Shown: positions 33,115 through 46,629 of the stretch, piece by piece
Layout of the letters: every line of letters begins with the position of its first letter
Numbering within the stretch: position 1 is the stretch's first letter
DNA from: Gadus chalcogrammus
Lineage: Eukaryota > Chordata > Actinopteri > Gadiformes > Gadidae
Length of the DNA stretch: 64,000 nucleotides
NCBI RefSeq assembly: GCF_026213295.1
Contig: NC_079426.1
Coordinates: forward strand, 21,564,639-21,628,638
Reading direction: 5' to 3'
Program-made: the position numbers and the translations under genes
The notes under the pieces: model-generated
What the model was told of the DNA's origin: nothing
The model's database searches: none
The model's input: only the letters and a program-made list of their open reading frames with translations

Positions 33115-33887
33115 AAATAAAAATAACCGTGCTCCAAAGAACGAAGTGTAAACCAATGCATTCTGAATGGGAGTGTTTCTCCGATTTTTCCATGCTACAG
33201 AACGAAATGTAAACCCATGCAAATAAAGACTTCATGGTCATAATAATTTAAATATCATTAATCTACTACTGAGTGTGTAGGGAGGTATTCTATTTTTTTC
33301 AACGGGGCTGAATCCAGTCACTTGACCGTCATGGTTGCTATGGTGGTTGCTATCGACCGCCCCCTCTAATACTCGTGGCTCTAAAAACCACGCGGCAAAG
33401 GAGCTGCCGTCAATTGGGTTGTTTTTGTCGTAAACTAGGGTCCGATGGTTGAAAAATAGACAGATATTCAAAGGTATCCTTAAAAGGCAGCTTGGATGTG
33501 TTTATTTTCTGCACTTTAGACTTCTTCTATAACTAATTTTTGAAAGCAAAACACCAAGCTCATTGATTTAACGAGGGAGGGTTATTTGAAACAATTTATT
33601 AAATTAATATTTGTGAGAGGTCATTCCTTCTCCTGATTTTACTTCCTATTTATGTCTAGGGTAAACCCCTACTGTCCACAAGCATCCCCCCCCTCCCCAT
33701 ATGGATTTGGAGAATTGTTGCCACGTCCCAGTGGTGGAGGTATCATATAATATGAAAGAGGGCATTCAATTATAGCCTACTTCAATGATCAATTAGGAGG
33801 CCGAAGCCCTAAAGGAAGTGATGCAATAGATGACTGAGTCGACAACATTTAAGTAAGCTGTATAGGGTCTCTTATATATCAAAGGGG
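33115..33887. other. Non-coding stretch with a short shared repeat
   Basis: GTAAACCAATGCATTCTGAA and GGGAGTGTT at about 33150-33178 recur at about 59743-59770. A one-base-pair-variant repeat (ACGAA(A/G)TGTAAACC) is also repeated locally at 33198. The rest is unrecognised. Confidence 0.45.
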
Positions 33888-34740
33888 GTCTCAAAGGACG
33901 CATACGCTTCAACCCGTGGCTCCAGCACTACAGGAAATGACTCAGCAAGTGCTCCATCTCGTTGCAACTCACCCAGCGGCTCGCTTGCAAGATTTTGGCC
34001 TGAAGTTCTTCCCAGACCTACACCCTAGCCATCCAACATGCATATCTGAGAATCAGGCCTCTCTTTAATAATGACAAAAAGTTATGAGAGAAACACACAT
34101 TAACTTTTTGTTATCTCATAAGCGGCGTGGTGCCGGCTCCTTTTGACCTTTTGACCCCCGACTTCAAAAACGTGGCCACAGGCCAGCTGTTTCTACACAC
34201 CTTTAGCCACAAATGTACACCTCCATCCCACAAAAAATGGGGACTAGAAACTAACCTCTGTCTTATGTACATTTACTGTACTGTTGGAGGTCACGCCCCT
34301 TTGCCGACGTTTTCGAGATAGCTAGGGATGCTAAAATGTTTACACACATTTCCCGGGGCCCCGTGAACGACATATCCGAGATTTGGAGTTCTAGCCCTTA
34401 GAGAAAAAAAGTTTTCCCAAATGGAGTGTCATTTGGACAAAGCCCCTCAGAAGTGTAGCCTGCAAGACCTAATGGTTCAGAATGTGGTGGAAAAACAGTT
34501 TTTGAGATAGGAAGGTCCTACCGCCCTGAGATTTTAATACCTTATTCTAGGGCCTAACTGGGACCTCCGCACCGAAACTTGGTCCGGTCGGACCCCGAGG
34601 GCAGGAAGGGGGGGCCCTTCCTGCCCGAAACTTGGCCCGGTCAGACCCCGAGGGCAGGCCCCCCCTTAGGCCCCCCTGCCCTCAGGGTCCGACCGGGCCA
34701 AGTTTCGGTGCGGAGGTCCCAGTTAGTAGCAGCTCTGCTA
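33888..34740 (+). repeat. Foldback repeat family, copy 2 (partial)
   Basis: Matches copy 1 from 3082 (GGGTCTCAAAGGACGCATAC) through the CTTTTGACCTTTTGACCCC block to the CCGAAACTTGG-rich block. It ends with the strong hairpin at 34556-34728 instead of the long palindromic centre seen in copies 1 and 3. Confidence 0.75.
34556..34728. repeat. GC-rich hairpin at the end of foldback copy 2
   Basis: AACTGGGACCTCCGCACCGA on the left pairs with TCGGTGCGGAGGTCCCAGTT on the right, continuing inward through CCGGTCGGACC and GGGCAGG. The arms are about 50-60 bp. Confidence 0.85.
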
Positions 34741-35052
34741 CTAGCTGCAATCTATGTATACAATGCATACTAGCTGGAGCACCAACCAGAATCAGATCAC
34801 AAGGACTTACCCAAGGCTTAGGACCTTGGGTAACCTTTGGCCAGGTCATCACGAGCAAACAGAACCAGCAGCAAAGTTTACGTAAACCAATTTCTTACCT
34901 TATGTGGCCCTCCACATGCAGGCTAGATGATGTATCCATATCGTTATCCAGTGTCACAAACATGCTTTTTACAGGAAGCAAAAGGACTATTTTCTGAATA
35001 AAACTGTCAATTTTGGCTGTCTGTCTTGAAACTTCTCCAGTGCGTCCACTGT
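34741..35052. other. Non-coding stretch, nothing recognised
   Basis: No supported gene or known repeat. Confidence 0.4.
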
Positions 35053-35527
35053 ACGTTCACACCAAACGCGATGGGGCAACAGGATCCCATACAAAGTGAA
35101 CGTATAGACGCGTATCGGTCGAATTTTTCGCGAGAGAAAACCGGCGACAAGTTTTGATTTGTCGCGCCACTCTTTCGCCGTGCACAGGGGAGCGCGTTCA
35201 CGGGGATATGTGGCGAGACAAATCGCTCCAGTTGAAATATTTCAACTTCGACACGAATTTCGCGTGATGACAGCCAATCAGCGTTCAACAGCGTGGCCAC
35301 TGAGTGACATGTGTAACGTAACAGCCAATCAGCGTTCAACCGTCAAACTAAGTGCAGTGCAGTGCAGTCCGGGGTGAACTGCAGCATGGAGGAGAAAGTG
35401 ATTGTTGCCGTTTGCGACTCTCGGAGCTCTATATATAGTAGTATATAATATAATATAATTGTATCTATAATATCAAGGCCAAAATCTCAGTGCGCCTCCG
35501 GATGGGCGTAGCGCGGTGAGCTCTCAT

Positions 35528-37156
35528 CATTATCATCTCATCATCTTGATGCTAAATGCCTGAATAATTACCGCCCCATCTCTAAGCTTCCTTTTATCTC
35601 CAAAGTCCTAGAAAAAGCTGTTCTGTCTCAGTTGACTCCCTTTCTGACCACCCACAACATACTTGAACCTCTTCAATCAGGTTTTAGATCCCTTCACAGC
35701 ACCGAAACAGCCCTGCTCAAAGTAACCAATGATCTCCTCCTCACTCTGGACTCTGGTGATAATGCCATCTTAATACTACTTGACCTCAGTGCTGCTTTTG
35801 ATACTGTAGATCACAACATCCTCCTCACCTGCCTGGACCAGCAGGTGGGCATTAGGGAGACTGCACTACTCTGGTTCAGCTCTTACCTCAAACATAGGAC
35901 TTTCTCTGTCTCTATTGGTCAGTTCTCGTCATCATCCGCCCCTGTCTCATATGGGGTCCCCCAGGGGTCCATCCTGGGTCCCATGCTCTTCAGCCTGTAT
36001 ATGCTCCCACTGGGTGACATTATTAGAAAGCATAAGATCTCTTTTCACCTCTATGCCGATGATTCGCAGCTGTACTTGCCCTTCAAATCTAGGGACTCCA
36101 TCCAATCTCTCCTGGTCTGTCTTGAAGACATCAGAAACTGGATGGCTAAAAACGTCCTCCAGCTAAATGGTGACAAGACTGAAGTCATAATTTTTGGTCC
36201 CTCCAAGGCAAGACACACTGCACTGTCAAACTTAGGTCACCTCATGCCTCTTGTCAAACCCCATGCCAGAAACCTTGGTGTCATCCTCGACTCTGAACTC
36301 TGTCTTGACAAACAGATCAGCACTGTAGTCAAAAATAGTTTTTACCAGCTCAAAGTGATTTGAGCTGACTCCGGCCTCAAATCCTTCCTATCCCACAACG
36401 ACCTCGAGATAGTTATCCATGCCTTTATTACATCACGGCTGGATTATTGCAATTCCCTCTACCTTGGCCTCCCCCAATCCTCACTCAGACGTCTGCAGCT
36501 GGTCCAAAATGCAGCTGCGCGTCTTTTAACTGGCACCAGGAGGCACGAGCACATCACACCCATTCTGGCCTCCTTGCACTGGCTCCCAGTTATTTTTAGG
36601 ATCCAATTTAAAATTGTTTTATTTGTTTATAAGGCACTCAATGGGCTGGCCCCGGCCTATATCACTGAGATTGTTCAGCCCCACTCTGCCCAAAGGTCCC
36701 TCAGATCCTTTAACAAAGGGCTTCTGTATGTGCCACACTCACGGCTCAAGCAGAGAGGTGATAGAGCCTTTGCCATTGCTGCTCCACGTCTGTGGAACCA
36801 GCTCCCCCTGGATATTAGATCCGCCCCCTCCATTTCTGCCTTCAAATCTAGGCTAAAAACCCACCTCTACTCCATGGCCTTCCTTGCCCCTTGACCTTTT
36901 AGCCTACCTCCTGTTCATGTCTGTGTGGTATGCCCTGGAAATGAATGTTCCCCCTTTGTATTATTATGACCTCTATGTATTGTTGTGTTGTTGTATTTTA
37001 TTTGCTTTTTATCTTTATTTTTTATTATTATTATTGTTATTTTTAATTATCATTATTATTTTTATTATTTTTTTTATCTTATTGTACAGCACTTTGGTCA
37101 GTGTATGCTGTGTGTAAATGTGCTCTATAAATAAAACGTACTTACTTACTTACTTA
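35528..37156 (+). mobile_element. 5'-truncated L2-type LINE
   Basis: Contains the reverse transcriptase and C-terminal part of an L2 ORF2 but no endonuclease. The 3' end (GTACAGCACTTTGGTCAGTG, then GTGCTCTATAAATAAA) is of L2 type and the tail is (CTTA)n. CTCAT lies on both sides (35523-35527, 37157-37161); the empty copy at about 20195-20208 shows a single CTCAT. Confidence 0.9.
35557..36895 (+). pseudogene. L2 LINE ORF2 (reverse transcriptase), one nonsense codon
   Basis: One reading phase runs from [20 protein letters not shown] through [36 protein letters not shown] (motif A), [16 protein letters not shown] (motif B), LYADDSQLY (motif C with both Asp) to [20 protein letters not shown] at 36361-36363 interrupts it. 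The same phase then continues through SRLDYCNSLYLGLP, VQNAAARLLTG, ASLHWLPV and the C-terminal RGDRAFAIAAPRLWNQLP to a stop at 36893-36895. Apart from the TGA and the 5' truncation the frame is clean, which suggests a fairly young copy. The enzyme reverse-transcribes LINE RNA at a nicked target. Confidence 0.9.
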
Positions 37157-37246
37157 CTCATAGGGATTGGGCTTCTCTGGGTTTGTTTACCGGCGTTGCT
37201 ATGGGTTCCGGTCTTGTGTGTTCCAACGGTTTATTAGGTAGACCTA

Positions 37247-38390
37247 TCTGATTAATGATGTCTTCGTGCGCGCCTATCGCATGATTTTAGACTCGACGAT
37301 TTCACATTTTTGAAAGTGTTTGCAGATTTTTGAAAGTGGTGGGGACAAAATTTGTATTTTAAATAGTGGGGGAGACATGTCCCCCCCGTCTCCCCGTAAA
37401 CGACGCCTATGAGTGGTGCATCCTAATGGAGCAGATGATAGTTGTAAAGCTGCTGAGCTTCTGGAAGGTTTTGTTATTCCAAGCATTTGAATAGGAACAC
37501 AAATTGATAAAATAAAACTAAATTAATCAGCAAACTTGCGTTGAACATGTTTGTGCGGTTCCCTGCGTTCCCCCGGGAGATTTCAGCAGAACAGCTGACA
37601 GAGAGCTGGAGTGATGGTGGGGTAACCTCCTCTGTCAGAGTAGCAGCGCTGCACATGTGTTTAGCAGGTCCTGCGGTAGCCTTTTAATGCTGCCATCAGC
37701 CGTGTCCAATGAGATCAGGGTGGTTTTCCACCATGAATTTAAAACTGCGGTGGAGCAACACGGCGAACATCCACGTTACCATACATACATTCCTGTTTAA
37801 ATGTCAGGATCCTTACCAAGTACTTGTGACTATAGGAGGTTAAGTGAACTTTGATGCACTCAACCCTTGCTGGAAGGAATGGTGAGCCGCAAAGGGGCAT
37901 GTATGTGTGTGAATATTTAGCAACGCTGTGCGGCCATTTGCATTCCAGTCTACCCAAATAGGATGTAAATGGAAGCCCTGAGGGCCAAAGGCTTCAGGAA
38001 TGGAGCACAGGGCTGCATACCAATAACCGCAGTGTGCAAGCTACATTACGCTTCAGCTCTGGGGAAAACCTTGCTGGTAGCAGGAGAAGCGGAGAAAAGA
38101 GGAGACAACCGTGTAAACAAAATATTAAAAAGACTTGGATTCTTGCGAACCCAAGTTAAAGTGCATCAATTCTGTTTGTTGGTTCATTTCACTTTCAAAG
38201 TAAGTCAGTCGGAAGCGCTCGTACAAGGGGGATGTGTTTATCCATTACTCTAACAAGCCTGGGGAGACTCCAGGCTCTTATTCTCTACGAGTGTGTATGA
38301 TATAAGAAAAGGTTCTTGATGTGTCACACAGATGGTATACATTATTATGAATATGCGCTTTCAGTGTTGGCTTTTAGGAAAATAAATAAA
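37247..38390. other. Non-coding stretch, mostly unrecognised
   Basis: 37290-37400 contains a repeat-like G-rich block (GGGGGAGACATGTCCCCCCC) that resembles a common fish interspersed sequence. Remaining open frames lack domains. Confidence 0.4.
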
Positions 38391-38428
38391 CACACACACA
38401 CACACACATACACACACACACAAACACA
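38391..38428. repeat. Short (CA)n array
   Basis: Imperfect CA dinucleotides. Confidence 0.9.
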
Positions 38429-38485
38429 TATACAAACATACAATTAAGTAATGGAACTTGAATGGAATGGAACTTGTTAATAAGG

Positions 38486-38609
<124 letters not shown>

Positions 38610-39454
38610 ATGTGTATGTGTGTGAGAGAGTGTTTATCTTTGTGTGTGTTTTTGTAGTCCAAACTCCTGTGTAAAGTAAATGGGGATTATCTCCTCTCCC
38701 CTGTGAGCCTGCAGGAAGAAGTCGGGAGAGAAAATGAATGAAAACAAATTATCACTGCATGTCAATTTTCTTAAGCACTGTGGAACATAATGAATTTTGA
38801 ATGCATATTAAATGTGCATCTATAATCACTGCTTTGGTGAAAGTGGCTTCAATTTAATAACATGAAATAAGTAAAGGTTATGATTCAAACACTATATATT
38901 GCTTTGTCATGACCTTATTAGCTGTGTACTAAATCAAAATCCTAACCAGCCATTTTTGTACGATACTTATATATTTTTGTTAAAATGAATGAGAACTGAA
39001 ATAATGAATTCTTTGTTGTAAGATTGTAGATTATTTCTATGTCTATAGATATATATTTGTAATTTAGCTTCCATCCAAAGCATACAGATACAGATACAGT
39101 GTGTAAAGGAGAAGTTGGAACGATGGCATCTTAATCAAGGTCACCTCCACATAGGATGAGGACAGTGGGAATCAAACCAAGAACCTTGTAATGGGTAGAA
39201 GTATCCAACAGTCACTGCACTGCACTTTACATTCAAAAGAAAACATGCCATCCCAAGCAGAATAGAGAGAAACACAGATATAGCCTTTGTCGTCTTCCCT
39301 TTGCCAGGGTACCTAGGGGTCTTATCAGCGTACGAAACAATAAGGACACCTGCGATGGGACTCCCTCAATGTCTTAAACACTGACACAGATAGACATTTA
39401 GCCAGACACATACAGCTGCATTCGCTAAAAGTCACACATTTATGAATATAGACA

Positions 39455-39458
<4 letters not shown>
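38610..39458. other. Non-coding stretch, nothing recognised
   Basis: AT-rich, unique-looking sequence without supported features. Confidence 0.45.

Positions 39459-39526
<68 letters not shown>
39459..39526. repeat. (TG)n microsatellite
   Basis: A run of TG dinucleotides of about 68 bp. Confidence 0.96.
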
Positions 39527-39528
<2 letters not shown>

Positions 39529-39994
39529 GAAATAGGAATGGGTCTCCCAGGTTAGGGTCAGGACACTAAACCCCAGCACAACAACACCAAAACAACAACA
39601 TGTGAAATACACACACTGACAGCAATAACAGCCATCTAAATACTACTAGCTGGTAATCCCAGCCTTCAGGGAATATATATTCTTTACATATTGACATCAG
39701 AGAGCAGTTCAAAGTGTAGCTGCTTCTGCTACAGCTTTACGGGTTTGCCGGAGGGATCAAAGTTAGATATAAGGACCCGCATCACCATTAACCCAGTTAA
39801 TGTTTCCGATGGAATCTCAAGAAAGGTCCATCCTACACACAGAAACCTACAGATTGTTTTGCAACCCATGCATGCACAAAATGTTGGACGTACTCGTGAA
39901 TCATATGGTAATGTACATATGTAATGTATTGAATGCTTGTTCGAATTATGTGACCATTCATTTGAAATACAGAATGTCAACAAACTGTTGTTAA
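39527..39994. other. Non-coding stretch, nothing recognised
   Basis: No gene recognised. The final TTAA (39991-39994) may be one side of the target site of the next element. Confidence 0.4.
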
Positions 39995-41390
39995 AGGCCC
40001 ACTATGCAACTTTTTTAGCCAAAATTACATTAAGTATGCAGGTTGAGAGTTATGCTGATGGTTCTGCATCCATTTCTGGGTCGATTGGTGGGTGTGTCAT
40101 TTTCCCATGTGGCCTCTACAGTGAAAAAGCGCATATGCAACTTGATGTGTTCGGACCGAGCGCTTCCGGATGTGACGCGGCGGAAGTATCCTCGAAAATG
40201 TAGTCAGATTGTAGTTTCGAAAATGCTTTACGGCACAGACACACACCCAAACATGGCACCGGCTAGATATAAACAGCCAGTTGCGAGGCAATTTGGCTTG
40301 ATTTACCTTAATATAACAGACTAGGAGTCATTGCGATGGTTCCATTATACATTTTTGTTCGATTGTTCGTTGTTTCAACTCCCCCTTGCGCATCTTGGCG
40401 GAGAAAATGAATATGTTTCTGCCGGCGACCCGCCGCCCACTCTCGCGGGAGTCTCGGGTCTCGCGAAGTAACGAATTGCTTTGCGGCACAGACCCCCAAA
40501 CACGGAACCGGCTCGATATAAACACAAGTAACTAAGGGATTGTTACATTCATCATAGATCAGCCGACTAAAAAGAGACAGAGAAACCCAATGTCGGAGGA
40601 ACAGAAGAAGAGAAAGGGGAGACTGACCGACAGAGAGGCCAGACACGAGTAAACGTTGGGCAAGCTTTTCAGGAATAGCGTGACCTGAAAGAAAATGAAG
40701 ACTTCAAATCAGACTCCGACTTGGCCGTGTTGCTTTTGAAATTGAAAGTACCCTTGGGTGAACTTTGTCCTCGTGGTATTCTTGATGTTGATAGTCTCTG
40801 TACAAATGTGTTTGCTCAACCATTTTGTTGTGAGCCCTGTAAAAATTGTTTTCTCGACCGTTTTGTTGTGAGCCCTGTATGTTTCTAGCTTGCTTGGTTG
40901 CAGCCATATAAACACCTTTGTTTCCATTGGTGTTTTGCTGTTCGTCTGTCTCGTCCCCCAGATACAGACTGAATCCCCGAATCCAGGTTCTTGTTTATTT
41001 AGATTATTATGTTGGCCAACACTCTCACACTGATTGTTCTGTTCAACCTAAAATATAACAATTATAATCTAGGATATAAATTCTCCCCGTCAACTATAAA
41101 AAGGATGGCTTTATGTTTATTGCAATACAAATACACCATTTTAAAAATGTATAACCTTGCCTACACTTTATGAACATTTACTTCGGACATTGGTCCACGC
41201 ATTCGCCGGCTTCTTTGAAAACAAATGCACATGGCTCGCGTAGAAGTGCATGGGGAAGGGTCGTCAACGAGTTGTTACGACAGTGTTGTAAAATATCTAC
41301 TACGAAGCTGTAGGGGGCGCTGTGTAGAGAAATGTGCGTGCCAAAACCAAGAAAACAGCGAAGAAATTCCCGAAGTTGCATAGTGGGCCT
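39995..41390. mobile_element. DNA transposon with AGGCCCACTATGCAACTT ends
   Basis: AGGCCCACTATGCAACTT at 39995 is mirrored exactly by AAGTTGCATAGTGGGCCT ending at 41390. Flanks are TTAA and TGAA, so a TTAA target (as used by piggyBac and Kolobok elements) with one mutation is possible. Two related internal blocks (GGCACAGAC to GATATAAACA, at about 40233 and 40484) indicate an internal duplication. No transposase frame. Confidence 0.75.
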
Positions 41391-43237
41391 TGAATGTCAT
41401 AGCACTTCCAAAATATGATTCGCTAAGTAAAGTATAACGGCTCCATAAAGTGGGACAAAAGTAGACAATAGATTAATTTACATTTGTTTCCCCTCCAGTC
41501 AAACAAATGATGCAAAAATAAAACAATTTAAGTTTGTCGAAAGGATGGTTGCACTCAACCATCTGCAAGGAGCTTCACACAAAGTGGAAACGACAGATGC
41601 TAAAATGTCTTTTTTCATTCTGAGCAGACCCTTCTCGACTAGATTGCTGTGATATCACAATCACGTACTGTGGCGAGACTCGACGCTACAAGTTGCAAAC
41701 ATACCCAGCACCCAAGATACCAAACACAATTTCACACTAAGTATTTCTTTTTGGTGGCTCGACGTAACATTCATATTCATAAGTAAAATATCTCCAATTG
41801 TAAAACCCTCGGAAAGCATGCCACATTCCCAAGAAGGTTTTAGAGTCGGCAGGAGGCCTGAAACCGAATGCCAAATATTTTCGAAAAACAAGGAAACACC
41901 ATTAGTGACACCTGCGCAGAATTGTCCCCGTATCACATGTGATATCACATATCACATGATATGAGACAGGGCTCCATCTCTCTGAAGCAGTGCCAGATGA
42001 GGGCCATGACTTCGGGATAAAGTTTATCTTCAAATCCGCCTGGAGCAGGGGACGTTCAGAAACTACCTGTCCTGTTAAAAAACACTTTTAATTGTGGTGA
42101 TACCCCCACCTCCTTTACAGCGGAATTGTCATATCTACCTTTGCTTTTTCTCCATTTGTGTAAGAAGATTCTTTGAGTTCTGCATGAAGTGCAGAGTACG
42201 GTTCCCAGAGTATCACGGGGATCTGAGATATCTAAGCTGTCACTGCGTGTGTGCTCTTCCTTCAACACACATTGAACCACGTGAATGGTCCAAAGTTTCA
42301 GATTCAAACTGGATGGAAAATTACAATTCTGAGAAAGCTGCCCGAAACACCAAAATCTTGTTAATTGACTTTTTGTGTTATTTCATGAGTTCTTAAAGGA
42401 GCATATGCTGTCACAATGAAGCTGGGTCTTGATATCCTTCTGGAACAATCCTTAACGGCCATGAATGTCACCCCATTCAGTGATTTTATTATTTCACTGT
42501 AAGTCAATCATTTAATTTTCTCCGTCCTGTTTCTGGTTTAACCAACTGCCTCATGCATGTGACAAAGTGCTTCTAACATGGTGGATGGCTTTACCAAGGT
42601 GTGTCATACGAAAGCTAATTAGAAAGTTACGTTTGTCTTCCAGTTCAAGATAGACTGCAGTTTTGAAAGCTAATTGACACGTTTCAATGTCACACCCTTT
42701 TAGTACTTTTTATTCAGGATTGTTCAACTTGTACTATAGCAAACCATATTCAGATATCAATGCATTTACATAATTGAATTACTTCCAATGGGATTCAAGT
42801 GAATTGTTGCCGTTTGCTCTCCAGGCAAGCAAAATAATTCAAATGTAATAGAAAAATTACCTTCAATAGCTTGTCCATAACTTGGGTGAAGTGACTCCAA
42901 GGCAACGAGTTATAAATAGATTCAAGTCAGTTTTTAAAGCATGGATACCATTTTAGACATTTCGTTTCTAAGCATTGGTTTTACTGTTTCCTGTGTATGC
43001 TACATGGTGGTAAGTCTGTCAGCCAGATCTGCATCATGTCACAACGTGACCCACTAGGTCTACAGGGGGCGCACATCATCGCAGAGCTATTGGGCCGATT
43101 GAGAGCATTGAACCCAGGGGAGTGACAAAACCCACCGAAGACCCACCAGTTAGCTAGGAGCACCGCAAAGATGCCCAAATCAGCACAGTAATAGCATGCC
43201 CCTAGCCATCAGCTACCCATAGACACGCAGAGAGAAA

Positions 43238-43240
<3 letters not shown>
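41391..43240. other. Non-coding stretch, nothing recognised
   Basis: Unique-looking sequence. A short ATATCACATG palindromic cluster lies at 41937-41962 (GTGATATCAC-type words). No supported gene. Confidence 0.45.

Positions 43241-43292
<52 letters not shown>
43241..43292. repeat. (CA)n microsatellite
   Basis: About 52 bp of CA dinucleotides. Confidence 0.96.
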
Positions 43293-44532
<1,240 letters not shown>

Positions 44533-45167
44533 TATTATTGTATGACCACATACATGTTGCACTAGCCTAGAGGTAAAAAAAAATGAAAGTGAAAGATTTA
44601 TTTATTTTCTGTTTTGTTGTGTTGCTGTGAATCGTGTGTGCGTGTACATTGTGATAGTAGCACCTTCTGTGGCCAACATGCCATGCATAATAGCAGGGCC
44701 CCGTTTCTCGAAAGCGTCGTTAGCCTAAGTGGATCGTGAAGTGCATCGAAAGGGCATCGTAGAGTTTTCACCGCGTTTCCCGAAAGCATCGTGGGGAACG
44801 AACGTCTTGAAAACGCTCGTAGCTAACGAGTACTCCAGGGGCCTCATGTACTAAGGTTGCGTACGCACAAAAACGTGGCGTACGTCCTTTTCCACGCTCA
44901 CGTTCAGATGTACAAAACGTGAAATGACCGTAAAAATGTGCGGTCCCCACGCCAGCTCCAGAGCTGTCGTACGCACGTTTCTACAGCTATTGTTCCTTTG
45001 GCGACACTTAGAGGTGACGCTGGGAAACTGGGAAAAAAGGTGAAAACAATGACTCAGAGTGATTTGCACATCAGAGACACACTATTAATGAACAATTAAC
45101 ACACCTTGCAATTATATGGGTGGCTATAAAAGCATGCGCAATGGATGAAGAAAATTGTTTTAAAAAT

Positions 45168-45230
45168 GGCTGCGTTAGCGTTGTTAGAGGACATCGCAAA
45201 TGGTCAAATCCGAAGGGCGCTGGAGACGCC
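45168..45230 (+). pseudogene. Stub of a Harbinger transposase N-terminus
   Basis: Reads MAALALLEDIANGQIRRALE, like the beginning of Harbinger transposases, where R-R-E-R-V-F-R would follow. Instead the frame runs into the 18-bp minisatellite at 45226-45305 and stops soon after. The whole catalytic region is missing, so this is an internal-deletion derivative. Confidence 0.62.
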
Positions 45231-45305
45231 GGGGCCGACGGAGGAGACGCCGGGGCCGACGGAGGAGACGCCGGGGCCGACGGAGGAGACGCCGGGGCCG
45301 ACGGA
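45226..45305. repeat. 18-bp GC-rich minisatellite, four copies
   Basis: Unit GAGACGCCGGGGCCGACG repeated four times with no visible differences. It lies exactly where transposase coding sequence ends. Confidence 0.92.
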
Positions 45306-45378
45306 GCAATCCGTGCCCTCTCCTTGCTTGTCTATTCAAAAATAAAAAATTTAAGTTAATAAACACGAGTCAAAGTCT

Positions 45379-45868
45379 TTAATATCCTGGCATCTTTACG
45401 CACGACTTATGTGTATTGCAAGCAGCCAATTGTATGACCAGTATAATTACAGCATTTATGACTTCAGCATATTTACCTTGGGGATGATCGGCGTCCCCTT
45501 CATGGGCTCCCACCACTCCGGGGAGAGCTGTGTCATCGATCAAAGCGGCCACTCTCAAATCGAAGGGGGAGAGTTCCCCCACTCCCGTCCCCCCACCTGT
45601 TGCGGTCACGCTTCGGCGGTGGGCAGAAACCCTCCGCTTCACCTCCACCTTGAGGTCTGACCACTTTTTTTTAATTTCAGAGTGTGTGCGCTGCTGAGAC
45701 CCCACTGCATTGACGGCCTCGCAAACACACTCCCACTCACTTCTCTTTTGTTTTGCATTTATCCCTGTTGACAGGGTTCCAATAGCATATGCTTGCGCAT
45801 TTCTACCTCGTGGAGCAAAATCTCGAGCTCAGACTCCGTGAAGTTTCGTTTTTTGCCTCTGTTCATGG
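45379..45868 (-). pseudogene. Myb/SANT-like Harbinger partner, frameshifted
   Basis: From the ATG at 45868 the minus strand reads MNRGKKRNFTESELEILLHE and VEMRKHMLLEPCQQG, then stops. One base out of phase it resumes TLSTGINAKQKRSEWECVCE, AVNAVGSQQRTHSEIKKKWS and DLKVEVKRRVSAHRR. This is the Myb/SANT-like domain with conserved Trp residues (EWECV and KKKWSDLK), as in MSANTD- and NAIF1-like proteins. The frame continues with DLRVAALIDDTALPGVVG. A single indel near 45775 breaks the gene. Confidence 0.82.
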
Positions 45869-46429
45869 TGCCAGGTGATCGGATTAAGAGGTGAATCTCA
45901 AGTCCAGAGGCCTATTCAAATGAAATTGCATATTTAAATGAGGGCGTGGACAGGGAGGAGTTTGGCACCTCGGCATGTGCGCTCAATTCCACATTGATCG
46001 AGATGTACAAAAGAAACGTGCTTGGATCCATGCGTTCACACACTTTGATACATCTGAATTTATTTGTGCGTAAGACAGTTTCTGGGTTTTGGCGTACGCC
46101 AAGTTTCAGCATGAAATCCACGCAAGTCTTAGTACATGAAGCCCCAAGGGTGCTCGTAGGTACTCGTAGGACGCTAAGAGCATCGTCAGCTATAGCCTCA
46201 GTGGCGACACCATCGGACATTCCGTCTATTAAATGCGTTTTATTAAAACGCATTGCGCCTTTATGTTCTTAGTTTGGTAATTAATAAAGATTATTAATTA
46301 ATTTATTAATAAAGATGTTAAAATGGCCAAAATAAAACGGGACAGTCCAGAAAATGTTTGCGCAGGCAGGGCATTTAAAATGTGTGAGAGAAAGTGGGGG
46401 GATTTGTGCAGACTGACATAGGCTACTCA

Positions 46430-46540
46430 TAAAACGTAGCATAAAATAATGTAAAAAAAAAATAAAAAAATAAAATAAAAAATAAAGAAATTAAAAAAAT
46501 TAAAAAAAATAAAAAATAAAGAAATAAAAAAATATATAAA
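46430..46540. repeat. A-rich low-complexity tract
   Basis: A4-7 and T alternations (AAAATAAAAAATAAAG-like). A shorter analogue is at 48897-48943 in the sister element. Confidence 0.85.
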
Positions 46541-46629
46541 AAACAAGCAAAGGAGCAGGCAAAAGGCTGGGATATGGTGGGGATTGGTCACGTTGACGGG
46601 AATGTTTAGTGACATGAGGGAGGGTGGAG

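Larger units (their letters stand above)
35053..37246 (+). repeat. Dispersed repeat carrying an L2 LINE
   Basis: Starts CGTTCACACCAAACGCG and ends near TTATTAGGTAGACCTATCTG; corresponds in inverted orientation to 20110-20530. The LINE at 35528-37156 interrupts it. Contains CCAAT-type words (CCAATCAGCG) in duplicate. Confidence 0.72.
44838..46145 (-). mobile_element. Nested Harbinger with Myb/SANT remnant and transposase stub
   Basis: Ends GGGCCTCATGTACTAAGG and CTTAGTACATGAAGCCCC are inverted repeats. The sister element near 48620 and the fragment at 495-583 both show the uninterrupted site (GCTCCAGGGTACTC). The 3-bp TSD is not cleanly resolved. It retains a short transposase N-terminus (45168-45230, plus) and a Myb/SANT gene (45379-45868, minus), with an 18-bp minisatellite between them. 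Confidence 0.82.
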
